NCBI GenBank assembly: GCA_027886185.1
Contig: WOAB01000098.1
Span: 2,604,001-2,668,000 of the forward strand
From: Rheum nobile
Taxonomy: Eukaryota > Streptophyta > Magnoliopsida > Caryophyllales > Polygonaceae
DNA: 64,000 bases
Direction: 5' to 3'
In this document: piece after piece, positions 21,220 to 32,180 of the stretch
Numbering within the stretch: the first letter of the stretch is position 1
Layout: the number at the start of each line of letters is the position of its first letter
Program-made: the position numbers and the translations under genes
The notes under the pieces: model-generated
What the model was told of the DNA's origin: nothing
What the model saw: only the letters and a program-made list of their open reading frames with translations
Database searches by the model: none

Positions 21220-22696
21220 TGACAGACGGGTTTTCAGTCGTCCTTAACCCGGTCAAAATAAAACCTAACAAACCTAAACAAGTAGTAGAGGCAAGCAAGG
21301 GTCGAATCCCACAGGGAGGAAGTAATCAATCTATGTGTTTCTTAGCATGCAAGTAACAAAGGGGGGTTTTGGATTGGTTTCGTAACAAGCAATCAAGGCA
21401 AATAAACAAATCAAAGGATGTAATCAAATATGGGGAAAACACCTAGCCAAACAAGATCCACTTTTTCTATGATAGATTGGTCCTAGGTCATCTCTATTCA
21501 TTTCCTTTAGTTATTCCTATCCCTAATCTTATATAGTTACTAGCCCTACCAGTTCTAGCAACACTTGCTATTGAACAACCGAACAATAACAGCATATAGC
21601 ATAGGATCAACTAGGATACATGTCAATAATCACAACCCGCAATAATTAACATGCAATCAATTCTTCTTTCATAACAATCTAGTCCTACCAGTCCTAGATA
21701 ATCATGGATGCTACTTCTGAATTAGGGATGAATAATATTGACCTCAACAAGTTGACCAGAATGTAATAATTAACACTATAGATAATATTAATCTCAACTA
21801 GGTTGTTAGGCTAGGGAAACTAATATTAATAATGATAATTACCACAACTGATGAGTTAGATCCAACCAATACTATTCAAGAACATAATCCTGCAGTATGA
21901 ATAATATCAATAACACTAGGTAGCTAATCTAGAGAAATCACTATAACTCAATGGAATGAAGCTCAAGAAGAAAGATATAAATCCAAAGAAAATAGGAATA
22001 GGGAATTAACCTCACAATCAAACCATAGAAAAAGCTTCAATTGCCGGGCTAAGCAAAGGGTGCTTAGATCTTCATAATCTTCAAAGGAAAAACAATACTC
22101 AATGGAAAAACGATGATCTCTCGATGGTTCATCTATGATATTCAATGGAGGTTGTGAGAGTTAGGTTAAATAAGTTAACCTAAAGCCCAAGATCACAAAC
22201 CTCATCCCTAAAAAGGAAAAATACTAATATTCGGAATTAAATAAAACAACGAAAAAGCAAAAACAGAAAAAGAAAACAGAAGTTCGGATCGCGTCGGGCT
22301 GACTCTCGTTGATGGCCGCGGTCGCGGTTTGCTCTCGAAGTGCATAATTAATTTCCGATAATTCAGCCGCGGGCGCGGCCTTCGGGCCGCGGTCGCGGCC
22401 TCCTCGCTATCGCCCATCTCATTCGGAAATCTTACCGCGGCCTTCTGCTCCCCGCGGCTTGGTCGCGGTTTCTTCACTTCACCGTCTTCTCACGTGGTTT
22501 CTTCATGGATCTTGCTTGTCTCCTCAGGTGGTCAATTTCTCTTCTTCTGGATGTCTCCAATAAGCTCCTCCAGACCACCAAAACCACACTTCTCTGCTCC
22601 AACTCCATAATCTCCAATTGTGCATAAAATCCCACCAAATGGCGCCTCAAACCTGGTAATAATCCCTAGAAATATGCTACAAAATAGCACTGATCA
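21220..22696 (-). repeat. 5' LTR of C
   Basis: 1477 bp, TGACAGACGGG to CACTGATCA on the plus strand. It carries CCGCGGTCGCGG motifs (for example 22316-22327) and preserves the unoccupied CACTA target at about 21570. It abuts D integrase at 22697. Confidence 0.92.
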
Positions 22697-23579
22697 TGTG
22701 CCAATAGACAACCTCAAAGGGGGTAAGCTTGGTGGTCGAATGCATTGACCTATTATAAGAAAACTCAACAAACTGGAGTAAGTCTTCCCAATGGCGCGGG
22801 TTGGTCCTAAGCAAGGCTCCTAGGGTGCGGTTGGTCACCTCGGTTTGGTCATCGGTTTGTGGGTGGCAACTAGTGGAAAATAGGAGATCGGTGCCTAGTT
22901 TACCCCACAAAGTCTTCCAAAAAAAGCTCACAAATTTGGCATGCCTATTGGAGACAATGGTGCGAGAGATTCCATGAAGCTTGACCACGTGGTCAAAGAA
23001 AAGAGATGCGACCTCCGACGCAATGTTGGTTATCTTACAAGGGACAAAATGGGCCATTTTGGAGAAATAATCAACCACCACCAATATGGAATCCCTCCTC
23101 TTTAAGAGGTTGGTAACCCGGTTATAAAATCTATGGACATATCCTCCCAAGGGGCGGTGTGCATGGGCAAGAGGGTGTACAACCCATAGGGACTAGACCT
23201 AGCCTTGGCCTTGTGGCATGTGACACAACTTTGGCAAAACTTTGTTACTTGGCGGGTCATCCTAGGACAAAAGAAATGTCCCTTAAGAGCAGATAAGGTC
23301 CAAGTGGATCACGAACTCATTTCGCCACAAGTAGTGTTGCCAAGTCTTCAATACTCGAATCAAAGCGTAAAGCTCCTTGTCGTAGGTGGGGTCTTTGAGA
23401 GTGGCCCCCGAAAGCTTTTCACTAAAGTAAGCAATGGGGCACTTGTCTTGAAAGAGGACACCACCAATGCCAATGTTGGACGCATCACACTCCACCTTGA
23501 ATGTCTTGGCAAAATCAGACAATTGGAGGAGTGGGGCATGGCAAAGGCGATCCTTGAGCAAGTTGAATGCTGCCTCATG
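22697..23579 (-). pseudogene. Element D RNase H and integrase, internally deleted
   Basis: From high to low coordinates: RNase H (FKVECDASNIGIGGVLFQD, PIAYFSEKL, YDKELYALIRVLKTW), then a jump from FVIHLD to a zinc-domain end (GHFFCPRM, CQSCVTC). This skips roughly 120 residues that J retains. The integrase core follows (MSIDFITGLP, SKMAHFVPC, TIVSNRHAKF, QTEVTNRTLG). The second catalytic Asp is changed (SNRH for SDRD), and several frame changes occur. It ends at FEVVYW where element C is inserted. It is a dead relative of J's pol. Confidence 0.85.
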
Positions 23580-23584
23580 CTTAT

Positions 23585-24236
23585 TGTTGGGCCCAAACTT
23601 ACTCCAAGGGATCGGATCAAACGAATTGGGCCAAAGTCCAGACGAAGCCGAAGGCCAGAAGGAGTTAGAGGCGACGGATGCCCTTCAGACGCTCAGGATC
23701 CGACCGAATCCCGGAAGTTTTGCCCTGGACATTATTTGCTTGATCGGTGACAACGGTAACAACATTAAACACAGAGATTATGATGGCAGTCAAGAGCAAA
23801 TCCCAAAGATCTCGCACGGAATTAATAGAGGATAAATACGAAGACAAATAACGGACACAAGGAGAAACTACCATAAATAGACCACGAAGAAGCAAACGAA
23901 AGGACACACATCTACACACAGCATCCACTGACTTACCCTTCGAGAGGCCTACTTGCATATTCACTCTCACTCAAACCCCACGGAGATTCTACCCGATCAC
24001 TGCCGATCGAAACACCAAAACGCTTGTCGGACAGGGCTCGATCCTTTATTCTCTAAGGATAAGTTGTATTTCGATCTGATTCAGTCATCAATTGATATAT
24101 AAATTACATTACCATTTCATATCTATTCTTTTCTTGGTTGATTGTCTATTTGGTTTGGATTGATTTTTTATTATCCGATTGACTCTTTACCCCATCTAAG
24201 GCGATTTAGGTCGACCGATCTTTTCGTCCCAAAACA
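23585..24236 (+). mobile_element. Solo LTR in element D (652 bp)
   Basis: Ends TGTTGGGCCC and CCCAAAACA are flanked by an exact CTTAT duplication (23580-23584, 24237-24241). It splits D pol between VVWND and KHEAAF. A TATA-like CCATAAATAG lies near 23871. There is no internal region, so the element was reduced by LTR-LTR recombination. TGTT/AACA ends would fit a copia element, but the family is unknown. Confidence 0.85.
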
Positions 24237-24241
24237 CTTAT

Positions 24242-24480
24242 CATTCCATACGACCTCGGTGCCCTTCTTGGTCAACTCATTCAAGGGTGTCGCGATGCTA
24301 CTAAATTCACGGACAAACCGCCTATAGAAACTGGCAAGCCCAAGGAATGACCTAACCATGGTGGGTGTGGTGGGGCGAGGCCACTCCTTGATGGTGCGTA
24401 CTTTATCTTTATCAACACGCAAGCCATCACGGCCAACAACATAGCCAAAAACGATGGTGGAGGGGCACAAAAGGTACACT
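24242..24480 (-). pseudogene. Element D reverse transcriptase, C-terminal part
   Basis: Reads GYVVGRDGLRVDKDKV, then RSFLGLASFYRRFVREFS and LNELTKKGTEVVWND, the connection segment between reverse transcriptase and RNase H in CRM-like pol. A frameshift lies near 24460 at KCTFCAPP. The piece is bounded by two solo LTR insertions. Confidence 0.85.
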
Positions 24481-25237
24481 TGGTGATGTGAAATCACTTG
24501 GTTGCCACGTTCTTGGATGGAAAGAACTCGCATTGGCGTGCAAGAGATCTCTATTTTTTTCCTATCTTTGGCAAAGTATAACTTTTGGCACAGATCTTTG
24601 AATCGACTGATTCAAAAAGCCACAGAAACTTTAGCAAGTCTAGTTGAATGCCTTCAAATTTCACGCAAAACGGACGAACGGTTTTAACATTATAGCAGTT
24701 TCAAGTTCGCAGCGCAGGTTGTGTCGCGAATTAGGGTTTTCGAAAAGATGGTAGATCTCGATTGCTTTCTTGGTGAACACGAATTGATTTCTTGATGATT
24801 ATGAGTAATTGGATAACTAAAGAGAAGATTTTGGACTGAACAACTCAAGAATAACTTAGCCAAGTTATTCTCAAGTTTCAATCTGATTTTCAATAACATA
24901 TAAAAGAGTTTAAATAGAGAAAAGAAGAGTAGGGAGCAAGGAAGAGAGATGGCACACACCAACATGGCCGGCCCTAGCTCTCTCCATCTAACCCTAAGCC
25001 TACTAAAATAATAAAATAACTTAAATATTAAAGTCTAACAAAAAACTACTAAAAAATAGTAAGAGTAGAAACTTTCAGTCTCACAGACTATCACAAATAG
25101 TATGTTTTGAAACTGAAACAAATGATAGGCATGTAACATCCCTTGCATGTGAGTGAGTAAAACGCATCTATGGTGGCTCATTCGGCTCTTGAATCACCTC
25201 CTTTAAGTCCCTCCAAGTCAAGGTTGGCCATGAGTCA
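24481..25237 (-). mobile_element. Probable solo LTR in element D (757 bp)
   Basis: This inserts between D sequence reading LAK and CTFC. The ends are TGGTGATG and GAGTCA, and the flanking five bases are ACACT and TCACT (one mismatch). A shift of a base or more, with CACTT on both sides, is also possible. The minus strand has a TATA-like CTCTATTTAAAC. I see no coding sequence. The boundaries and the LTR nature are less secure than for the other solo LTRs. Confidence 0.55.
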
Positions 25238-25276
25238 TCACTTAGCTAAGTTGGCATATAACTTCTCCTTGCGAAA
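25238..25276 (-). pseudogene. Short element D reverse transcriptase fragment
   Basis: 39 bp encoding RKEKLYANLAK on the minus strand, the segment that follows VLEGL in CRM-like reverse transcriptase. It is stranded between the solo LTR and element F. Confidence 0.8.
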
Positions 25277-26583
25277 TGATAAGCACTACTTTGTAGGGCT
25301 TAACCAAGAGTCATTAGAGGTTTTATTGGTGCCATTCGGGTAGATTTAGACACATTCATGTGTATGGCGTTTGGGGGCGAAGTTGGTGTATTTGGAGGTG
25401 TTTGAGCCGTTTTGGAGATCATAGTAGACACTAACGGAGGAAGCCACCAGAAGTAGACGCCAAGGAGCTGAAGAGACGAAGACTTCGGAGCAAGTACCTT
25501 ACGGCGCCCGCCGCAGAAGCGATGGCGACCGCCGCCTAAACACTCCCAACAACGATGGCTACGACTTGGCCACGGCGCCCGTCGTGGAAATGCGGCGCCC
25601 GCCGCCATTACGGCGCCCTCCGTGGAGGTTGCAGCGCCCGCCGCCGCTGTTCAGAAGTCCGCTGAGCCGTTTCCTTATTTGCTTTATTTTGCATTATTTT
25701 ATTACGATTTATTATTTCGTTTTAGGTTAATTCAGACTTTGTTTCCTTTAGTATTTAAGGGTAGAGAAAGGCTTGTTTGCCTATCAGTTAATCTCTCTCT
25801 GAACCCTAATTTCATTCTACATATTTGTTATGAAGAACTAAGTCCCCTTGGCTTAGTCAGACGCTGAAGCTTTCGTTTTGATTCAATTGTGAGACTCTCG
25901 TTCTTAATCTATTACATGGTCCTTATCTATTCTCTTGCTTGATTGCATGATTGATATTGATAATCTCTATCTTGGACGCAACTAGGGTTTGTCGTTATTG
26001 ATCTATTGCTAGATTTAGATTGTTATTGGTTGAGCATATCTATTTCAGAGTAGCAACTGCATTGTACTAGTATCTGGTTGTGCTAGTCTTATGCAGAAGA
26101 GAACTGATTTACATTCTAGGATAAAAGCTGGTTGTTTTATGCTAGAATTGTATCCAACTATATTCCTATCTGTAAGGCTGTTGTTAAACTGAATCTTGAT
26201 AGTTTCAGGGTTGTTTAATTAGTTAGTGCTAATAGTATCTGGTTGTGCTATTAGTTATATCTGAAAAGGAATTGGAATTTCCATTGCATGAGATTTTGAA
26301 TGAGTATCTAGGATCAACTTGTCATACGAATAGTGGATGTTATTTGACTAAGTGTTTTTCCCATCACTGATTTCACAACTCTTTAGCTTGTTTACCTTTT
26401 CCATGTTTAGAACTTACAAAACTCACAAAACCCCACTTTGGTTATGTTTGATTGACATACGAATTGCATATTTAGATAGAATTCGCCTCCATGTGGATTC
26501 GACCTTTACTTACCTAGGACTGCGGTTTAAGGTTTGTTTGGATATTTTGCATAGCAGTTTTACACGACGAAAACCTGTTATCA
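25277..26583 (+). repeat. 5' LTR of F
   Basis: 1307 bp. A GC-rich cluster (CGGCGCCCGCCG, GGCGACCGCCG and variants) lies at 25500-25645, upstream of a TATA-like TATTTAAG near 25753. Only scattered point differences from the 3' LTR are seen. Confidence 0.92.
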
Positions 26584-26586
26584 ACT

Positions 26587-26604
26587 TGGCGCTGTTGCCG
26601 GGGA
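26587..26604 (+). other. Primer binding site of F
   Basis: TGGCGCTGTTGCCGGGGA, Athila-type (tRNA-Asp assignment in the literature), three bases after the LTR. Confidence 0.85.
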
Positions 26605-26662
26605 GGCAATAATCTATTTTGTGTGTGTGATTTGTGTGCCAATCTTGGTGTGAACCTATCTT

Positions 26663-28372
26663 ATGGTTCACACCCGTGTTACTAATAATCTACCTCTAGT
26701 TTTTGATCCAGAAATTGAAAGAACTTTCCTTCAAGCTCGCAGGGCTGCGAATTTGCTACTTCAGGAAGCTGATACAATGGCAGCCCGTGTTACTCTGGAA
26801 TCTTTGACAGCTCCTAACTTGGAGCAACCAACTCGTGCTGTGCAATTCCCTGCCCTGGGTGATGGGGTTAAATTTGAGCTCAAGACAGGAGTAGTTCATT
26901 TACTCCCGAAATTTAGTGGAACCCCCCTTGAGGATCCGATTCAGCACCTAGATGAGTTCCTTGAGGTCTGCACCAGTATGAAGCCATCTGAGATTACTGA
27001 AGATCAGATGAGGTTGAGAGTCTTTTCCTTTTCTCTAAAGGATTCTGCTAAAGACTGGTATCATTCTTTACCGCCAGGGAGCATCACTACTTGGGTGAGT
27101 TTGAAGAAGATGTTTCTTGATAAATACTTTTCGGCAATCAAGTCCAATCAGCTCAAGAAGAAGATCTGCAATGTGGAGCAACTGTCTAATGAGTCTCTCT
27201 ATGATTATTATGAGCGCTTCAAGAAACCGGTGAAGAGTTGTCTCTACCATGGTTACGAAAAACATGATCTAATTCTCTATTTACATGGAGGACTCCATGA
27301 AGATGATCGTCGGATGGTGAATTCTTCATGTGGTGGGAATATTCTGAAGAGGACTTACGAAGAAGCTCTAGAGATATTTGCTACTCTGGCTGATGACTCT
27401 AGACAGTACAGTGGGAGAGGTTCCCAAAGCTTGGTAGTTGCTAGTTCTCAGTCAAAGATTGATCAGGCTGATTTTGATGTGCTGAGAGAGGAGGTGAGGC
27501 GCCTGAAGCTGAAAGGTACGCCTCAGCAGGCTAAGGCCTGTGAGATCTGTCATGACGACTTGCATCCTACTGATTCATGTCCTACTCTACAAGAGGAAGT
27601 GAATCATGTAGGAGGATATCAGCAGAGGCACAGGCATGATCCTTACTCCATTACATACAATCCTGGTTGGAGGGATCATCCCAACTTCAGATGGAGAGAC
27701 CCAGAACCGAACCAACAACAGGGTAATCCTCCACCACCTAGGCAGCCATTTGTGCCACGACCTCAAGGGCAGAGCTCGAACTCTTCACACTCTATGGATG
27801 ACATGATGAAGATGCTGATGCAGAGCAACGCCAATCTCAATGACAATATTGCTAAGTTGACTAAGAACCAATTGCAATTCCAAGAAACTACACAAGCTAG
27901 CATTCAGAATTTGGAAAGGCAATTTGGTCAGATCTCGCAAGTGGTGAGTAAGCTTGATGCAAAGGTCTCTGATAAACTTTCATCTCAAACGGAAGTGAAC
28001 CCGGACATTAGGAATGTCAGTGCTGTAACGATGAGGAATGGAAAGAGGCTCAAGGAGGATAATTCTGAGGTCAACAAAGAAGAGAATGCAGACTTGGAGC
28101 AGAACAGCGACGGTGATCGCCGCAATTCTTACGACGACCGCCGCCCAATTCACGGCGACTGCCGTGAACCTTACGGCGCTCGCCGTGACGGTGAGCCAAA
28201 TCCCGAACTTTCTGATGATGTTCACGGCGACCGTCGTCCTTCTTACGGCGACTGCCGCCCCTCCGAAGCTGATCCTGAGGCTGAGAAGGAGTATGAACCT
28301 CTGATTTTTCCTGATTGGAAGCCTGTTGCACCATTTCCGTCTGCTTTGAAGCATACCAAGCTACTTGTGTAG
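26663..28372 (+). CDS. gag of element F, ending at an in-frame TAG
   Basis: 569 codons. The Athila-type gag core spans about residues 75-250, with HLLPKFSGTPLEDPIQHL, SFSLKDSAKDWYHSLP, FLDKYFS and LYLHGGL. A knuckle-like CEICHDDLHPTDSCP follows near residue 295. A glutamine-rich coiled stretch (about 380-440) comes next, then AVTMRNGKRL, the usual lead into protease. Residues of about 480-535 are GDRR/GDCR-type repeats encoded by CGGCGACCGCCG-like DNA. The TAG at 28370 is in the same frame as the protease downstream. It would be either a CAG-to-TAG mutation or a readthrough site. The product forms the capsid. Confidence 0.9.
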   Translation: MVHTRVTNNLPLVFDPEIERTFLQARRAANLLLQEADTMAARVTLESLTAPNLEQPTRAVQFPALGDGVKFELKTGVVHLLPKFSGTPLEDPIQHLDEFLEVCTSMKPSEITEDQMRLRVFSFSLKDSAKDWYHSLPPGSITTWVSLKKMFLDKYFSAIKSNQLKKKICNVEQLSNESLYDYYERFKKPVKSCLYHGYEKHDLILYLHGGLHEDDRRMVNSSCGGNILKRTYEEALEIFATLADDSRQYSGRGSQSLVVASSQSKIDQADFDVLREEVRRLKLKGTPQQAKACEICHDDLHPTDSCPTLQEEVNHVGGYQQRHRHDPYSITYNPGWRDHPNFRWRDPEPNQQQGNPPPPRQPFVPRPQGQSSNSSHSMDDMMKMLMQSNANLNDNIAKLTKNQLQFQETTQASIQNLERQFGQISQVVSKLDAKVSDKLSSQTEVNPDIRNVSAVTMRNGKRLKEDNSEVNKEENADLEQNSDGDRRNSYDDRRPIHGDCREPYGARRDGEPNPELSDDVHGDRRPSYGDCRPSEADPEAEKEYEPLIFPDWKPVAPFPSALKHTKLLV

Positions 28373-29416
28373 GACAAGGACATGTTTGAGATGTTCAGAA
28401 ACGTGGAGGTCAACATCCCTCTCCTAAATTTGATCAAGTCTGTCCCTCGTTATGCCAAGTTCTTGAAGCAGATGTGCACCACAAAGAGGAATCAGGATAG
28501 GAACAGCAAGAAGAAGGTAAAGGTAAGCGAACATGTTTCTGCTGTGTTTCAGAAGCGCTTACCCAAGAAGTGTGGCGACCCAGGTATGTCCACCATCCCT
28601 ATTACTATTAGAGGTACCAAGTTCAATAAAGCTATGTTAGATTTGGGTGCTTCCATTAATGTTCTACCTTCATCTCTTTGTGAATCCTTACGATTAGGAC
28701 CCATGCATGCCACTAATATTGTCAATCAGTTAGCTGATAGATCTAGTGTGCGTCCTATAGGGATAGTGGAAGATGTTTTGGTTAGGGTTGGTGATCTTAC
28801 TTTTCCTGCTGACTTCTATGTGCTTAATATGGAACATGATATGCATATAGCCCTTATTCTGTTAGGGAGACCCTTCCTGAAAACTGCCAACACTAAGATC
28901 AATGTGAGTACTGGTTCCTTGACTATGGAATTTGATGGCCAAACTATGAACTACAATATCTATGAAGCCATGAAATTTCCTTCTGATGGTCATTCCTTGT
29001 GTGCTATTGATGTACTTGAGCCTGTGGTGCAAGATGTTTTTGATGAGGACCACCTAGATGACATGCAATCTCTCATTGTTGATTCTAGCTTGGTTTCTGC
29101 TTCATTTACTAACTCACAGGAAGTCATCACTGAGTTGGCTGTTGACTATAAGCCTCCTCTGGAGATACCAGGCAAATCGCCTTTACTACTAACTCCGAGC
29201 GAGAAGCTCGTTCCATCTGTGATGCAGGTCCCTAAAGTTGAGGTTAAACACCCCCCTAATCGATCTAAGTATGGGGGAGACGCGACTAAGAAGGTCAAGA
29301 TGGAGGGGCCGCTGAAGAAGAAGAAGAATGGTCTAAGGTTCAAACATTTCCATAATTGGTTCAGGAAGGAGGTATGGATTAAGAAGGTTCCTAAAGAGCT
29401 TGACGATATGGATTGA
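28373..29416 (+). CDS. Aspartic protease segment of element F, in frame after the TAG
   Basis: This continues the gag frame (MFEMFRNVEVNIPLL, SVPRYAKFLKQM). The retroviral-type protease active site reads LDLGASINVLP, followed by the flap region and LLGRPFLKTA. The DLGAS form in place of DTGA/DSGA occurs in Athila elements. The frame stays open to 29416, where pol would normally continue into reverse transcriptase, but it stops. With the TAG suppressed this would be a gag-protease fusion. Without it, no start for separate expression is obvious apart from the ATG at 28382. Confidence 0.85.
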   Translation, partial: DKDMFEMFRNVEVNIPLLNLIKSVPRYAKFLKQMCTTKRNQDRNSKKKVKVSEHVSAVFQKRLPKKCGDPGMSTIPITIRGTKFNKAMLDLGASINVLPSSLCESLRLGPMHATNIVNQLADRSSVRPIGIVEDVLVRVGDLTFPADFYVLNMEHDMHIALILLGRPFLKTANTKINVSTGSLTMEFDGQTMNYNIYEAMKFPSDGHSLCAIDVLEPVVQDVFDEDHLDDMQSLIVDSSLVSASFTNSQEVITELAVDYKPPLEIPGKSPLLLTPSEKLVPSVMQVPKVEVKHPPNRSKYGGDATKKVKMEGPLKKKKNGLRFKHFHNWFRKEVWIKKVPKELDDMD

Positions 29417-30860
29417 GGATGTTCGAATAGTATGTCGAGCTAACGACATTAACTAAGGCACTGATCGGGAGGCAACCCGATGTTAGGTAGTTTATTTTCC
29501 TTCCCTTAGTCATTTTATTTTGTTTTTCCTTTTAGTTTTTCCTTTCTATGTCGAACTAACCTACAGGAAGCATTTCAAAGTGAAGAAGGAGTTCACGGCG
29601 CCCGCCGCCTAGCTTACGGCGTCCGCCGTAATCACCTCCCTCGTTCACTTTGCTTGCGGCAAATGAAGTCGACCGCCGTTTAATTACGACGATCGCCGCC
29701 ATTCTCAGGTTCGTTTTCTTATCTAAAAAAAAAAAAAGTTTTACCGGGCTGTCCAGATTTCCCACGAGAGGTGCGCATCATGTTGCTAACGGAGGAATAC
29801 ATTCACCCTACATTCATTTGGCAACGATGGTGGCCCTGCAGTCGACAGCTGGAGAGGAGATACACCAGGGCCCAACCACGATGACATCTGGGCCCATTTT
29901 TGAAGGCCATGAAACCCCGTTCCCTTGATCGACCACTCATTCACCACAGTGGTTCATTATGGTTGCATGGTAGGAGCTGATGGAGTTGAAGGTCGTGTAG
30001 CCCTGCTTTCCTACATAACCACCACACCCCACGGTGGACCCCTATGGTTGCACGGTAGATGAATATTATGGCGTTGATGCCGACACCCGTGACATGGACG
30101 TTTATTGAGAAGACCGCCAGCGACACCTTTCGTGTCCAAGCCAGCTCGGCAACGTTGTGAGTTAATTTTTTTGCTTTTCCCTGTGCTTCTATTCTTTTTG
30201 TCTTTCATTACATTGAGGACAATGCAATGTTTAAGCATGGGGGAGAGTTCTATACTTGCCACGTCGTTGAGGAAAAGAAAAAAATGAAAAAGAGCCAAAA
30301 TTTTGATAAAAGGCTGAAATTGAAATCCTGGGATAGGCCGAAAACCCGAAAGGGCGGCCTAGGTAATAAGCAGGTGGCTTGGACCAGCATTAGGCTAGGG
30401 TAATATGTGGTCAAGAGTGACGTGAGTTTATGTGAGCACATCTATTGAAAAATGAAATGAGTGGCTTGGTGAAACCCCGAAAGGGCGCCTTGGCAAAATG
30501 AGCGAAAAAAAGAAGAGTGATTTTAGGATTTCTCATTATTTCTTGGCGAGGCGTCATAAGAAGAGGAGACAAAGAAGGATTGTCGGGTAGGTCACTCTGG
30601 GAGACATAAGGAGCAATAGATGGAGGCTAGGATTAGAGGTTACTCACGCTATTGGATGTCTGGGTTTAGCTTGGGGGAAGTACTCTGCTTGCCCCTTAAG
30701 CTTGGTGAGTTGTTGATGTGTTGTAAATGAGAGTGGTGCCAGGAGCTTGGCATGGGTTAGGTGACTCTTAGTTGGAGGATATGCTTCCTGAGACCTTGGA
30801 TGCTACATTGGAGGAGTAGGCTCTTTATTAGTTTACTCGTGGACGAGCAAAGGTCTAAGC
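29417..30860 (+). other. Non-coding 3' part of F
   Basis: Contains GC-rich motif copies at 29593-29700 and an A-run at 29728-29740. The 165-bp block shared with C is at 29745-29920. A second AAGCATGGGGGAG at about 30233-30245 duplicates the polypurine tract. No reverse transcriptase, integrase or env-like frame was recognised. Confidence 0.7.
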
Positions 30861-30870
30861 ATGGGGGAGT
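30861..30870 (+). other. Polypurine tract of F
   Basis: ATGGGGGAGT directly before the 3' LTR start at 30872. Confidence 0.85.
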
Positions 30871-30871
30871 T

Positions 30872-32180
30872 TGATAAGCACTACTTTGTAGGGCTTAACC
30901 AAGAGTCATTAGAGGTTTTATTGGTGCCATTTGGGTAGATTTAGACACATTCATATGTATGGCGTTTGGGGGCGAAGTTGGTGTATTTGGAGGTGTTTGA
31001 GCCATTTTGGAGATCATAGTAGACACTAACGGAGGAAGCCACCAGAAGTAGACGCCAAGGAGCTGAAGAGACGAAGACTTCAGAGGAAGTACCTTACGGC
31101 GCCCACCGTAGAATCCACGGCGACCGCCGCCTAAACCCTCCCAACAACGATGGCTACGACTTGGCCATGGCGCCCGCCGTGGAAATGCGGCGCCCGCCGC
31201 CATTACGGTGCCCGCCGTGGAGGTTGCAGTGCCCGCCGCCGCTGTTCAGAAGTCCGCCGAGCCGTTTCCTTATTTGCTTTATTTTGCATTATTTTATTAC
31301 GATTTATTATTTCGTTTTAGGTTAATTCAGACTTTGTTTCCTTTAGTATTTAAGGGTAGAGAAAGGCTTGTTTGCCTATCAGCTAATCTCTCTCTGAACC
31401 CTAATTTCATTCTACATATTTGTTATGAAGAACTAAGTCCCCTTGGCTTAGTCAGACGCTGAAGCTTTCGTTTTGATTCAGTTGTGAGACTCTCGTTCTT
31501 AATCTATTACATGGTCCTTATCTATTCTCTTGCTTGATTGCTTATGATTGATATTGATAATCTCTATCTTGGATGCAACTAGGGTTTGTCGTTATTGATC
31601 TATTGCTAGATTTAGATTGTTACTGGTTGAGCATATCTATTTCAGAGTAGCAACTGCATTGTACTAGTATCTGGTTGTGCTAGTCTTATGCAGAAGAGAA
31701 CTGATTTACATTCTAGGATAAAAGCTGGTTGTTTTATGCTAGAATTGTATCCAACTATATTCCTATCCGTAAGGCTGCTGTTAAACTGAATCTTGATAGT
31801 TTCAGGGTTGTTTAATTAGTTAGTGCTAATAGTATCTGGTTGTGCTATTAGTTATATCTGAAAAGGAATTGGAATTTCCATTGCATGAGATTTTGAATGA
31901 GTATCTAGGATCAACCTATCATACGAATAGTGGATGTTGTTTGACTAAGTGTTTTTCCCATCACTGATTTCACAACTCTTTATCTTGTTTACCTTTTGCA
32001 TGTTTAGAACTTACAAAACTCACAAAACCCCCCTTTGGTTACGTTTGATTGACATACGAATTGCATATTTAGATAGAATTCGCCTCTCTGTGGATTCGAC
32101 CTTTACTTACCTAGGACTACGGTTTAAGGTTTGTTTGGATATTTTGCATAGCAGTTTTACACGACGAAAACCTGTTATCA
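30872..32180 (+). repeat. 3' LTR of F
   Basis: 1309 bp, near-identical to 25277-26583, with an exact CGGCGACCGCCG at 31118-31129. Followed by CGAAG, where D sequence resumes. Confidence 0.92.

Larger units (their letters stand above)
3501..22696 (-). mobile_element. Element C: non-autonomous Athila-like LTR retrotransposon, split by a CACTA element
   Basis: The minus-strand order is 5' LTR (21220-22696, 1477 bp), Athila-type primer site (21198-21215), one gag-like ORF (19732-21108), a non-coding 3' part with a polypurine tract, and the 3' LTR, which lies in two pieces (3501-3853 and 18042-19165). The pieces together also make about 1477 bp. Target duplication is TATGC/TGTGC. No reverse transcriptase or integrase is present, so movement would have needed a helper. 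It is inserted in the integrase of element D. Confidence 0.85.
25277..32180 (+). mobile_element. Element F: Athila-like LTR retrotransposon with gag and protease but no reverse transcriptase or integrase
   Basis: LTRs 25277-26583 and 30872-32180 (TGATAAGCAC to CTGTTATCA) are nearly identical. Flanks are CGAAA and CGAAG, a target duplication with one mismatch. An Athila-type primer site follows the 5' LTR. The single gag-protease frame (26663-29416) is cut by one TAG. The remaining 1.4 kb to the polypurine tract is non-coding. It is inserted in D reverse transcriptase, whose frame resumes on the other side. Confidence 0.92.
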
